A stretch of DNA of 46,461 nucleotides, taken from the NCBI GenBank assembly GCA_021811155.1, contig JAJZPO010000015.1, positions 1-46,461 of the forward strand, given 5' to 3'. A program made the position numbers and the translations under genes. The notes beneath the pieces are model-generated. The model was not told the origin of the DNA. It saw only the letters and a list, made by a program, of their open reading frames with translations, and did no database searches. Source of the DNA: Bacillota bacterium (GTDB taxonomy: Bacteria; Bacillota; Desulfitobacteriia; Desulfitobacteriales; JAJXUE01). Below are positions 16,693-24,564 of this stretch, piece after piece. Position 1 is the stretch's first letter. Every line of letters starts with the position of its first letter.

Positions 16693-18417
16693 CTAAAAGT
16701 TGAACACAGTGTCCAGTTCTTCATCCGGGACGTCAAACACTTCCCCATGGGGAGGCAGGGTCTCATATTTGAAGAACTCCGGCAGGCGGTCATGGGCCTT
16801 GGTGAAACCGGCCTTGGCGTTAAAGTCGCGTTCTGCCCTTAGTGTATCTTTCCCGATGTCCAGCGCCCCGGCCACGTCCAAAGCCAAACCGTACTGGGCA
16901 TTGATCATCTCAACCACGGTGGGAAGCCCATCAGGATTGTCCAGGAGAGCAAAGGCCACAAACAGGCATAAGCCTGTAGAATCCACCAAAGCTGTAGCAA
17001 TTTGCAGATTGCGGGACAGTTCCACCTGTCCTTCTTTTTTCAGCGGGTCGACGAAGCCGCCGACTTTCAGCACGTTGGCTGTGATGGAATACCCGGCAGT
17101 ATGGTCTGCTCCCATGGTGGAAGTGGCGTAAGTAACGCCAATGCCTTTTGCCCCTCTGGGGTCGTAGGCCGGCATGTGCTGGCCCTTGACGGCTGCCACT
17201 TTGGATACACCAAAGGCTTGGCCGGTAAACACAGAGCCATTCCCTATAATCCGGCCCATGGGGCTGCCCTTACCCACTTCTTCCAACAGTTCTACAGCCT
17301 TTTCCCCATCCCCCCAGGGAATAATCCCTGCTTCCATAGCGACACCCAAAGTACCACCCGCTTCGATGGTATCAAGCCCGACATCGTTGCAGATGTAGTT
17401 CAGCTTGGCGATAATGTCCAGGTCTTTGATTTCACAGTGAGGCCCTAAGGACCAGGCGGATTCGTATTCAATCGGGGAACAGACTGTGCCGTCCGGCATG
17501 GGATAGGAATTGGAGCAGCGCATCACGCAGCCCGGGTGGCAGGCATGGGTTGCAAGGCCGCCGCGTTGGACAGCCACTTCCGCCAGGGTCTCTCCCCCGA
17601 CTGCATTGGCGTATTCAAACCGGCCGCGGGAAAAGTTTCTTGTTGGCAGGGCGCCTGCTTCACTGATTACATTCATCAGTACGTTGGTGCCAAAAGCAGG
17701 CAGGCCTTCCCCGCTGACAGGATGTCCGGTAAGAATTGAAGTGAACTTTTTGGCGGCTGCCCTGAACCTTTCCAGATCCGCCACAGGAGCGTTGATATAG
17801 CTGGGTGAGTCTATCACGATAGCTTTAATCCCTTTAGCGCCCATGACAGCGCCAAGCCCGCCCCGTCCGGCGTAACGGCTGGAGTTGCCCTCCACATCAC
17901 AGGTAGAAACACCGGCGTTGGTCAGTTTCATTTCCCCTGCCGGGCCGATGGAAATAATGGCGGTTTTTTCACCATGTTTCGCGCGCAGGGCTTGTACCAC
18001 TTCATATGTGCCCTTGCCGGCAAGCTCGTTCTCCTCAGTCAAGCTTTCGCCATCCTGGTCGATTCTTAACACATACCACTTGCCGGGTGCCGGGGCCCCC
18101 TCGATAATCAGGGCCTTAACTCCGGCATTGGCCAGGCGTTGGGCTGATATTCCGCCTGCGTTGGCTTCCTTGATCCCGCCTGTAAGCGGGCTTTTTGACC
18201 CTACGGAAAGGCGTCCGGAGGATGGTGCGCCGGTACCCGACAGGAGTCCAGGGGCGAAAACCAGTTTGTTGTAGGGCCCGATAGGATTGCAGGTGGGATC
18301 GACCTCATCGGCGACTATCCTCGAGGTTAAAGCCCTGCCGCCCAAAAATCGATACTGTTCCGGGACCTCCTCCTGTTTGATTTCCAGCTTGGTCATGTCA
18401 AGCCTTACAATCCGCAC
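16693..18417 (-). CDS. aor: Tungsten/molybdenum aldehyde ferredoxin oxidoreductase
   Basis: Oxidises aldehydes to acids (or the reverse) with ferredoxin, on a bis-pterin tungsten or molybdenum centre. The 574-aa protein has the AOR N-domain (FLGGRALTSRIVADEV, PGLLSGTGAPSSGRLSVGSK, GGISAQRLANAG), the pterin-binding AGRGGLGAVMGAKGIKAI, and 4Fe-4S ligands CHPGCVMRC plus the later Cys in STGLCLFV. GTG at 18417 follows AAGGAG with 8-nt spacing. Its length is slightly under the ~600 aa usual for Pyrococcus AOR. Substrate cannot be told from the sequence; amino-acid-derived aldehydes are plausible next to amino-acid catabolic genes. Confidence 0.92.
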   Translation of the reverse strand: MRIVRLDMTKLEIKQEEVPEQYRFLGGRALTSRIVADEVDPTCNPIGPYNKLVFAPGLLSGTGAPSSGRLSVGSKSPLTGGIKEANAGGISAQRLANAGVKALIIEGAPAPGKWYVLRIDQDGESLTEENELAGKGTYEVVQALRAKHGEKTAIISIGPAGEMKLTNAGVSTCDVEGNSSRYAGRGGLGAVMGAKGIKAIVIDSPSYINAPVADLERFRAAAKKFTSILTGHPVSGEGLPAFGTNVLMNVISEAGALPTRNFSRGRFEYANAVGGETLAEVAVQRGGLATHACHPGCVMRCSNSYPMPDGTVCSPIEYESAWSLGPHCEIKDLDIIAKLNYICNDVGLDTIEAGGTLGVAMEAGIIPWGDGEKAVELLEEVGKGSPMGRIIGNGSVFTGQAFGVSKVAAVKGQHMPAYDPRGAKGIGVTYATSTMGADHTAGYSITANVLKVGGFVDPLKKEGQVELSRNLQIATALVDSTGLCLFVAFALLDNPDGLPTVVEMINAQYGLALDVAGALDIGKDTLRAERDFNAKAGFTKAHDRLPEFFKYETLPPHGEVFDVPDEELDTVFNF

Positions 18418-18420
18418 TTA

Positions 18421-18835
18421 GCTCACTCCTTTTCATTTTAAACGTTCTATACAACGCAATGATCAACTTACTCTTTCGCTGCCAAGATGGATTTTCCTGT
18501 CACTAAAAGCAAATTGTCTGAATTTTTGTGAAATTGTCGAAAGCTGTCTTGTTAGCCGCTGTTTCATTTTCAATAACAGAAAAAACGTTCCACGTTAATG
18601 GAGCGTTTTCATTGGTCGTCGCTTGTTCACTCAAGAGTGCCTCTTTCATTGGTAAGCCGGATTTCCTCATCCCGTTACGGAGAAAAAAACCTCCTGCAAA
18701 AACAGGAGGCAGCATCGAAGATCCATTTCAAGGTATCCGGGGTAATTCCGCTGTACGACAAGACGCTTCGTTTTGCCAAGAGAGAACCGTCCCAAGTGGC
18801 TCTTTTCGCTAGGACGCGGGAACCTTCCCCGCTTC
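18421..18835. other. Gene-free region between AOR and the ATC-hydrolase-family gene
   Basis: It contains the terminator at 18683-18709 and one short REP-like hairpin, AAGAG...CTCTT around GAACCGTCCC near 18779-18804. Two short overlapping frames (18503-18715 minus, 18528-18812 plus) run through the terminator, have no SD and look random. Confidence 0.5.
18683..18709 (-). terminator. Terminator downstream of the ATC-hydrolase-family gene
   Basis: Arms CCTCCTG (18690-18696) and CAGGAGG (18703-18709) with a CAAAAA loop on the plus strand. On the minus strand the hairpin is followed by seven T (18689-18683). It ends leftward transcription about 130 bp past the stop at 18836. Confidence 0.8.
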
Positions 18836-19339
18836 CTAATCAACTTTGCTGAACACCAGACGGCAGCATTTGTCCCCGGCGCCGATGCGGCTTTGAATAT
18901 CCAGCTTGAAAGCGGAAAACTTGCTCATGATGCCGCGGTCTCCCTCCATGGCCCAATCGCACAGGCGGTCAGTTTCAGTTTGGTCACAGCCCAGGCGGCG
19001 CCAGCATTCAACAAGCGGGCAATAGTTAAATTCCAAAACGGCACGGTCGGAAGAGACTTCCCGCAAGTCCATTTCAAAGACTCCCTTGGAAACCTCACTG
19101 GCAAACTGCCCCATAAACTCCCGCAAATCATCTGTCTCTTTCAGTTTGCCGCCTTTTAGGCAGCCAAACTGAAAGATGGCTTTCCGGGCCAGGCTTTCTT
19201 CATCCAGACCCGCCGCCGAAGCTTCTTTGAGCAGCAAGTAAAACCAGGTAGCCCTGTCGTCTATGGCTTTGCGCACATATTCAACCGCCTGCTCCCGCGT
19301 GAAAGTATTGTTATCCATACGGTTCTCGACCAGATGCAA
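18836..19339 (-). CDS. L-2-amino-thiazoline-4-carboxylic acid hydrolase family protein
   Basis: A 167-aa soluble protein with the C-terminal block FNYCPLVECWRRLGCDQ, LCDWAMEGDRGIMSKF and IGAGDKCCRLVF. This CP-E-W / D-AMEGD / GD-C-F pattern marks the ATC hydrolase family, where cysteine and acidic residues line the active site. In Firmicutes most members have no known substrate. The start is TTG 19339 after AAGGGGG (11 nt), with ATG 19318 as an alternative lacking an SD. It stands alone, between a terminator and the phosphate transporter genes. Confidence 0.75.
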   Translation of the reverse strand: MHLVENRMDNNTFTREQAVEYVRKAIDDRATWFYLLLKEASAAGLDEESLARKAIFQFGCLKGGKLKETDDLREFMGQFASEVSKGVFEMDLREVSSDRAVLEFNYCPLVECWRRLGCDQTETDRLCDWAMEGDRGIMSKFSAFKLDIQSRIGAGDKCCRLVFSKVD

Positions 19340-19448
19340 GATCCGGTCATCCCCCTTCCGTAAATATTACCCTTAATCATACCAGCCTGTTCGCTCCCCA
19401 ACAACCCCCAGCACCCAAAAGGTATGAAAGTCCGCTCCTTACAGCCGC

Positions 19449-20444
19449 TTAGACAATCAGGCTTGCCAGGAAATAAAACCCGGCCCCGAGCAGGGCAGTG
19501 GCCGGAATGGTCAGGACCCAGGCCACAGCCATCTGCCGGGCCACTGACCAGCGTACCGCGGACAAACGCTTGGTCGCCCCCACGCCCATGATTGCTCCCG
19601 AAACCACGTGGGTGGTGCTAACCGGCAGGCCGAATTCCGTTGCTATCCAGATTACCGTAGAAGCGCTCAGTTCCGCGGCACAGCCGTAGATGGGCTCGAT
19701 TTTAAAAATCTTGCTGCCCATGGTGCGGATAATGCGCCAGCCACCCGAAGCCGTACCCAGCGCCATTGCGGCGGCACAGGCCAGTTTGACCCAAAGGGGT
19801 ACATCTGTATTGGCAATAGCTCCTGCGCTGAGCAGAGCCAAGGTAATAATACCCATGGATTTTTGGGCATCGTTGGACCCGTGGTTGAATGATAACAGAC
19901 CTGCAGTCAGAATCTGCAGCCGCAGGGAATTCTTATTCACCTTGCTTGGGGACATACTGCCAAACAGCCATAAGAGCACGTACATAATCCCCAAGCCAAT
20001 AAGCGCGCCCAATATAGGGGATATGACCAGCGCAATTACGACCTTCTCAATCCCGCCCCACTTCAACGCCCCCAGGGAACCGACCTTCAACACCGCCGCG
20101 CCCATGACCCCGCCAATAATCGCATGGGAAGAACTGCTGGGTATCCCATAGTACCAGGTAACCAGATTCCAGGCTATGGCCCCAAGCAGGGCCCCGATTA
20201 CCACTTCCTGAGTCACTATAGCTGAGGAGACAATGTCATTGGCTATGGTTTTGGCTACCGCAGTTTTGTACAAGGCGCCCACGAAGTTGAGCAGCGCTGA
20301 CATGACAATCGCTTTACGGGGAGAGAGAGCCCGGGTTGAGACCACCGTTGCTATGGCATTTGCCGTATCATGAAAGCCATTGATGAAGTCAAAGGCCAGG
20401 GCCAGGAAGACCACCACCATCAACAAAACCGTGGTGTTAAGCAT
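19449..20444 (-). CDS. pit: PiT-family inorganic phosphate transporter
   Basis: A low-affinity phosphate/cation symporter of 331 aa with about ten hydrophobic segments. The PiT signatures are visible twice: DFINGFHDTANAIATVVSTRAL at the N-terminus and FNHGSNDAQKSMGI in the second half, plus PSSSSHAIIGGVMGA and PVSTTHVVSGAIMGVG. The ATG at 20444 overlaps the stop of the DUF47 gene by 8 bp, so the two are coupled. Such Pit-DUF47 pairs are common, and the DUF47 partner is thought to regulate the transporter. Confidence 0.95.
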   Translation of the reverse strand: MLNTTVLLMVVVFLALAFDFINGFHDTANAIATVVSTRALSPRKAIVMSALLNFVGALYKTAVAKTIANDIVSSAIVTQEVVIGALLGAIAWNLVTWYYGIPSSSSHAIIGGVMGAAVLKVGSLGALKWGGIEKVVIALVISPILGALIGLGIMYVLLWLFGSMSPSKVNKNSLRLQILTAGLLSFNHGSNDAQKSMGIITLALLSAGAIANTDVPLWVKLACAAAMALGTASGGWRIIRTMGSKIFKIEPIYGCAAELSASTVIWIATEFGLPVSTTHVVSGAIMGVGATKRLSAVRWSVARQMAVAWVLTIPATALLGAGFYFLASLIV

Positions 20445-21063
20445 ATTTCAGCACGGCCCCCTTAAGCATGTCCCCCACGTCTTCGCACAGGTCAAGGGCC
20501 CCTTCCAGGTGTTCCAGGATTTCCTTCCATTTGATAACCGCAATGGGGTCTTTCTCTTCCTCAAACAAGCGTGCCACTTCCTGGCGGTAGAGCTTGTCAC
20601 CCTCGGACTCCAGCTGGTTCAGGCGCGAAACGGCTCGTAAAATATCCTCCCGGTTGCCGCGCAGATTGCGCAAAAGGTTGTAGCAGACACCTATCTCATC
20701 CGTGGCCTGCACCAGCAGCCTGACCAGTTCCTGGGCGCCTCCGCTGGGTTTGCCGGCCCGGTAGAGCAGCATCCTTTCCGCTGACCCCTGGACAAAGTCG
20801 ATAATGTCGTCAAGGCCCTGGGCCATGGTGTAGATATCTTCCCTGTCCATAGGAGTGATCAGGTTCTTGTTGATGCGGTCGATGATTGCCGTTGTCACGT
20901 CATCAGCCTGATGCTCTATGTCAATTAAATCTTGAAGTTTTGCCGGCAGGGTTTCCGGTGTCTCCATTATCTCCGCCAGAACCCGGGCCGCCTTGCACAC
21001 CAGCTTGGTACTTTCCGCAAACATGTCATAAAATTTTTCTTCGCGGGGTTTTAGTCCGAACAA
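20437..21063 (-). CDS. DUF47/PhoU-like regulator of phosphate transport
   Basis: A 208-aa all-helical protein with repeated acidic/His motifs as in PhoU: DLIDIEHQADDVTTAIIDRI near residue 45-65 and LESEGDKLYRQEV near 150, bracketing DREDIYTMAQGLDDIIDFVQ. These are the metal-binding E/DxxxD repeats of the family. TTG at 21063 has AGGAGG 8 nt upstream. It is first in a two-gene unit with the PiT transporter. Confidence 0.92.
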   Translation of the reverse strand: MFGLKPREEKFYDMFAESTKLVCKAARVLAEIMETPETLPAKLQDLIDIEHQADDVTTAIIDRINKNLITPMDREDIYTMAQGLDDIIDFVQGSAERMLLYRAGKPSGGAQELVRLLVQATDEIGVCYNLLRNLRGNREDILRAVSRLNQLESEGDKLYRQEVARLFEEEKDPIAVIKWKEILEHLEGALDLCEDVGDMLKGAVLKYA

Positions 21064-21178
21064 TTGCTCCGCCTCCTAAAAAGAAAACATCCAAAAGAAG
21101 TTATTTAGTCAGCTAACCGTAAATTCCTCCAGCTCCAATGTTAACTTTTTGTTAAATTTCCACAATAATTGTAAAAGG

Positions 21179-21210
21179 CAAGGGTCCAGGCAGTTTAGCC
21201 CGGACCCTTG
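21179..21210 (-). terminator. Probable weak terminator of the Na/Pi cotransporter gene
   Basis: Arms CAAGGGTCC (21179-21187) and GGACCCTTG (21202-21210) are perfect over 9 bp. The minus-strand tail is GCCTTTTAC, so the U-run is short. It lies six bases past the stop at 21216. Confidence 0.55.
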
Positions 21211-21215
21211 AAGCG

Positions 21216-22841
21216 TTATACAATTCCCATTACCACCCGCGCAATATTAACGCTGTGTTCGTCCACCCGGCGCAAAAGGTCAAGCAAATCCACCAGGGCA
21301 AAACCCAGTTTCTCCTCTCCCTCGCTGCCGTCCTCCGCGCACGCAGGCCGACCCAGCAAGGAAAGCTGGAGCATGCGCTGCTCCAGCAGGATTTCCTGGT
21401 TTTCCCGGACTACCCTGCCGGCAAGGTCCTCATCCCATTGGCGAAAGGCCTGAAGAGTCAAAGAATAATTGGTGGCAACCCGGTCATACAGACCTTGCAA
21501 ATCCGTCCAATTCTCCGGCGGCAGTTTCAAAGCATGACTGTGCAGCGCAAGGACAAGCTGGGCTATGTTAGCAAAGACATCTCCGGTATATTCCAATTCC
21601 TTCAAGACAAATTGAGCCTTTAGACTTTCTTCCCTTTGTTCCTCGGTCAAACCTATTCTGGTCAGTTGGGTAAGGAAGTGTGAAATCCTGACATAGAACC
21701 AGTCCACCTCGGACTCAGCCTGAAGGATTTGCTCTGCCGGGGCGTTGCCTGGGTCCAAAAGCGCCTCCGGTATCCGGCGGGCCATTTTCTCTTCTACCGT
21801 TTCACCCACCCTGCAGATTTCCTTGAAAACTTGCTTCAAGGCCACGGCCGGCACCTCGAGCGAGGACTCCTCAAGATATTTAAGGCCAGGACGCTGGGCA
21901 AGGTCACGCCGTTCCGGCAGCCAGCGCTCCAGTCCTCTGGCAATAAGCGAGTTAAGCGGGAAAAAGATGACTACCATGAGCAAGGCAAACAAGAGATGAG
22001 CGTTGGCTACCTGGCGCTGCAGATCCGGCGTCGTCCACTCTACCACCCGGGTGAACCAGGCCAGCAAAGGGTACACCATGATTGTGGCCGCCACTTTGTA
22101 GCCTGTATTGGCAATTGCTGTGCGCTTGGCATCCATCTTTCTGGCAGTCAAGCTCGAGAACAGCGTAGTTATGGTCCCGCCCGTGTGGGCGCCGATTACC
22201 AGGGGTACGACAGCGTTCAAGTTCAGGAGATGGTGGCCCGCCAAGGACATCATGATGGCAAAGACCGCCGTGCCGCTTTGGAACAGCGCCGTCAGGACCA
22301 GCCCGAGGACAATAGCCAGCAAAGGCTGTGTTCCCAGGTTCTCCAGCAAGGCCTGCAGCCCGGCAGCGTGTTTTAACGGAGCCGTGGCATCAGACATATT
22401 GGCCATGCCGACAAAGATCAGGCCAAAGCCAATCAAGGCTTGTCCCAGGTATTTCCCCTGGCCTTTGCTGAACGCATAGAGCAGAAAGCCGGCAAAGGCT
22501 GCCGCCAGAGCAACGTCCAGAATCTGAAAGGCAATCAGCTGAATCGAAACAGAGGTTCCCACCGCCGAACCAAGCACAATCCCCAGGGCCTGAGCCAGAG
22601 TCAGCATTTCCGCATTGACAAATTCCACCACCAGCACTGTGCTGGCTGCGCTGCTCTGAAAAGCCACAGTCATGATTATGCCAAAAAAAATGGCCAGAAA
22701 GGTCCTTTTGGTGAGTGAATGGAGAATCTGCCTCAGCCGGTTGGCGGCGAATTTCTGCAGCCCGTTTGAGGTAGTTTCCACTCCAAACATGAACAGCCCC
22801 AAACCGCCCAAGAAGACGGCCGCGGTACCTAAAACAGTTAT
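21216..22841 (-). CDS. Na/Pi cotransporter (NptA family) with C-terminal PhoU-like domain, possible ATA start
   Basis: Sodium-coupled phosphate carrier. The membrane half contains the paired family motifs QSSAASTVLVVEF and QSGTAVFAIMMSLAG, plus IGAHTGGTITTLF. From about residue 320 on it is a soluble helical PhoU-like domain. The first canonical start is TTG 22811, but that codon lies inside the first membrane segment (FLGGLGLFMFG) and has no SD. Ten upstream codons (ITVLGTAAVF) also look family-like. The frame then hits TGA, leaving ATA at 22841, 10 nt after GAGGGAG, as the best start (541 aa). If TTG is used the protein is 531 aa. Confidence 0.85.
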   Translation of the reverse strand: MTVLGTAAVFLGGLGLFMFGVETTSNGLQKFAANRLRQILHSLTKRTFLAIFFGIIMTVAFQSSAASTVLVVEFVNAEMLTLAQALGIVLGSAVGTSVSIQLIAFQILDVALAAAFAGFLLYAFSKGQGKYLGQALIGFGLIFVGMANMSDATAPLKHAAGLQALLENLGTQPLLAIVLGLVLTALFQSGTAVFAIMMSLAGHHLLNLNAVVPLVIGAHTGGTITTLFSSLTARKMDAKRTAIANTGYKVAATIMVYPLLAWFTRVVEWTTPDLQRQVANAHLLFALLMVVIFFPLNSLIARGLERWLPERRDLAQRPGLKYLEESSLEVPAVALKQVFKEICRVGETVEEKMARRIPEALLDPGNAPAEQILQAESEVDWFYVRISHFLTQLTRIGLTEEQREESLKAQFVLKELEYTGDVFANIAQLVLALHSHALKLPPENWTDLQGLYDRVATNYSLTLQAFRQWDEDLAGRVVRENQEILLEQRMLQLSLLGRPACAEDGSEGEEKLGFALVDLLDLLRRVDEHSVNIARVVMGIV

Positions 22842-23182
22842 GGTCTTTCAACTCCCTCAGCTTCACTGTGTGATGCCCGCCGGGGCCCTGCCCGCTGCGA
22901 TAAATTGCTCCGCAAAAGTTAAAAGTAATTATATAGTACCCATGTGGTTTCAGCAACTCTGCAGATATGCCATGTCGTTTTACCTTCGGTAGTTCGTTTT
23001 TATAAGAATACTTCTCTTTGGTCCTTACGACAACTATCCTAACACAGGGGGGAGAGTGTTTTCGGACTTTTGCCAAGTCGTGCGGGGGCCGGTAAATTTA
23101 CGTAATCGGGGGGAGTGACAACTCCTGTACTAAACTGCCAAACGAGATTAGTAAGTATATAGTAATCAGGGAGGTGGGCTGG
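22842..23182. other. Intergenic region between divergent transporter and deacetylase genes
   Basis: It holds the upstream regions of both divergent genes. I see SD sites for each but no promoter that stands out, and no RNA gene or repeat. Confidence 0.4.
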
Positions 23183-23935
23183 TTGAGGCTTTTCGTAGTT
23201 CTCAAGCGGGACAGCGCAGTTGCAATACTGCTTTGCCTAATCACCCTGCCCGGCGCCTTCTTCCTCTTCCGCTCCCTGGAGTCAATCCCTTCCCTGCGCC
23301 GCACGCCGGGAACCTTCTACATGGTACACACCCAGAACAAGGTTGTCGCCCTGACCTTTGACGACGGTCCTGATCCTCTGTTCACAGGCCAGGTTCTCGA
23401 CATCCTGAAACAGCAGCAAGTGAAAGCAACCTTTTTTGTCCTGGGGCAGGGTGCAGCCGAAAACCCCGGCCTGGTTGCCCGCATTCACGCGGAAGGGCAT
23501 GAGATCGGCAACCACGGCTTTACCCATGATTACCGCCAACGCAAACTCGTAGCTGAAATAGTCAGCACCGATAAGGCTGTATTCGAGGCTGCCGGCGTCC
23601 ACACCCGCTTTTACCGTCCTCCGGGAGGGGGCGTGAACAAGGAGCAGCTGGAGCAAATCAAACTCAACGGTCACATTGTGGCCCTTTGGAGCCTGGACAG
23701 CAGAGACTGGCTGAATCCCGGCAGCAAGCAGATAGTCAGGTCTGTTACCCGCGGCGCCTTCCCCGGAGCCATAATCCTGCTGCACGACGGCGGGGAAAAG
23801 CGCGGCCAGACTGTAATGGCCCTCGAACCTATCATCGCAGCGCTGCGGGCCCAGGACTACCGCTTCGTAACCTTAAGTGAACTGTACGCCCTGGCCCGCA
23901 ACGATGACACCCTGCCCACCGGTTCCGGCAACTGA
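23183..23935 (+). CDS. Membrane-anchored polysaccharide deacetylase (NodB domain)
   Basis: A carbohydrate esterase family 4 enzyme that removes N-acetyl groups from peptidoglycan or a similar polymer. Residues ~8-30 are one hydrophobic anchor (AVAILLCLITLPGAFFLF), so the domain faces outside. The NodB motifs are intact: VALTFDDGPDPLFT (catalytic and metal Asp), HEIGNHGFTH (metal His pair), YRPPGG, and LLHDGG at the end. TTG 23183 has AGGGAGG 8 nt upstream and is preferred over GTG 23174, which overlaps the SD. In a spore former a cortex or wall role is possible. Confidence 0.9.
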   Translation: MRLFVVLKRDSAVAILLCLITLPGAFFLFRSLESIPSLRRTPGTFYMVHTQNKVVALTFDDGPDPLFTGQVLDILKQQQVKATFFVLGQGAAENPGLVARIHAEGHEIGNHGFTHDYRQRKLVAEIVSTDKAVFEAAGVHTRFYRPPGGGVNKEQLEQIKLNGHIVALWSLDSRDWLNPGSKQIVRSVTRGAFPGAIILLHDGGEKRGQTVMALEPIIAALRAQDYRFVTLSELYALARNDDTLPTGSGN

Positions 23936-23986
23936 ACTTAAAATCTTTGTAAGGCTCACTCTCTCCATAAACACCCGCAGCAGGAC

Positions 23987-24016
23987 AGAATACACTATTA
24001 CCAGATAAAGGTAATA
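23987..24016 (+). promoter_or_regulatory. Possible sporulation-type (sigma-G/F) promoter
   Basis: AGAATA (23987-23992) followed after 17 bp by GGTAATA (24010-24016) resembles the sigma-G pattern GNATR-N17-CATNNTA. The -35 is good, the -10 is 5 of 7. It lies just before the 44-aa gene. Low confidence. Confidence 0.25.
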
Positions 24017-24039
24017 TTCAGTGGAAGGAGTGATACCGC

Positions 24040-24174
24040 ATGCCGTTTTTCGGTTTTTTCCCTGGGCTCTTGTTTGGAGCCCTGTTGGGCACCGCTTTGA
24101 TGCCGCGTTACTCTTATCCGTCTTATCCCCCGTACTACCCCCCGCCATACCCCTATTATCCTTATTACAGGTAA
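24040..24174 (+). CDS. Small Tyr/Pro-rich protein 1 (44 aa)
   Basis: Starts MPFFGFFPGLLFGALLGTAL, a glycine/phenylalanine hydrophobic segment, then a tail of Tyr-Pro-Ser repeats (YPSYPPYYPPPYPYY) ending in Arg. AAGGAG lies 9 nt before the ATG. It is a paralogue of the next gene (FFPGLLFG-LLG and YPSYPPYPYY shared). Such tails occur in spore-coat and exosporium proteins, but no named family is recognised. Confidence 0.7.
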   Translation: MPFFGFFPGLLFGALLGTALMPRYSYPSYPPYYPPPYPYYPYYR

Positions 24175-24233
24175 ATTTATGACGCGGCACTGGTTAATCC
24201 AGCGCCCTCAACGGCTAAGAAGGAGTGATTGAC

Positions 24234-24422
24234 ATGGCGTTTCGTGCAGGTGCAGGATTCCGCGGAGGATCCCGTGGTTTTCGCCCCGGTTTCGGAGGTG
24301 TCCGTCCCGGTTTTGGCGGTTTTTTTCCGGGCCTCTTATTTGGAACCCTCTTAGGCGGTGCGGCGGCCTCCCCTTATTACTATCCGCCCTACCCCTCTTA
24401 TCCCCCCTACCCTTACTATTAA
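24234..24422 (+). CDS. Small Gly/Arg- and Tyr/Pro-rich protein 2 (62 aa)
   Basis: The N-terminal third is Gly/Arg/Phe repeats (GFRGGSRGFRPGFGGVRPGF), then GGFFPGLLFGTLLGGAAA and a YPPYPSYPPYPYY tail. AGGAG is 8 nt before ATG 24234; a GTG three codons earlier overlaps the SD. It follows the 44-aa paralogue by 59 bp and is closed by a terminator, so the two form a unit. Function unknown; self-assembling surface or spore-coat material is a guess. Confidence 0.75.
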   Translation: MAFRAGAGFRGGSRGFRPGFGGVRPGFGGFFPGLLFGTLLGGAAASPYYYPPYPSYPPYPYY

Positions 24423-24429
24423 GTTTCTA

Positions 24430-24453
24430 AAAGGGCGCTGTTTAGCGCCCTTT
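24430..24453 (+). terminator. Terminator of the Tyr/Pro-rich pair
   Basis: Perfect 10-bp arms AAAGGGCGCT (24430-24439) and AGCGCCCTTT (24444-24453) with GTTT loop, 7 bp after the stop. Confidence 0.85.
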
Positions 24454-24461
24454 CTTGCACT

Positions 24462-24530
24462 TCAGGAAACAACCATGACCTTATGGGTCACCAAGTGGGA
24501 TGAAAAACGCTGATGGTGGGTCTTGGTATG
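24462..24530 (+). repeat. 69-bp perfect dispersed repeat, copy B
   Basis: Identical to the reverse complement of 16324-16392. It contains an inner TGACC/GGGTCA hairpin and ACCAAG/CTTGGT arms that could fold the unit. It sits between a terminator and the histidine-kinase stop. Confidence 0.9.
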
Positions 24531-24564
24531 CGCGTTTTTTCCTGCCACCGGGACTTAGGTACAA

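Noticed and set aside
18779-18806. Hairpin AAGAG...CTCTT around GAACCGTCCC as a mobile-element end
   Set aside because: The core resembles REP-type palindromes of Firmicutes, but there is only one copy in the window and the stem is short.
18503-18812. 70-codon minus and 94-codon plus frames in the gap after AOR
   Set aside because: They overlap each other and a terminator, lack SDs and have no recognisable features.
22390-23076. 228-codon minus frame over the start of the Na/Pi cotransporter
   Set aside because: Shifted frame of a clear membrane protein; composition is Arg/His/Cys-rich as in shadow frames. Considered as evidence for a frameshift at the transporter start, but the ATA start explains the data without one.
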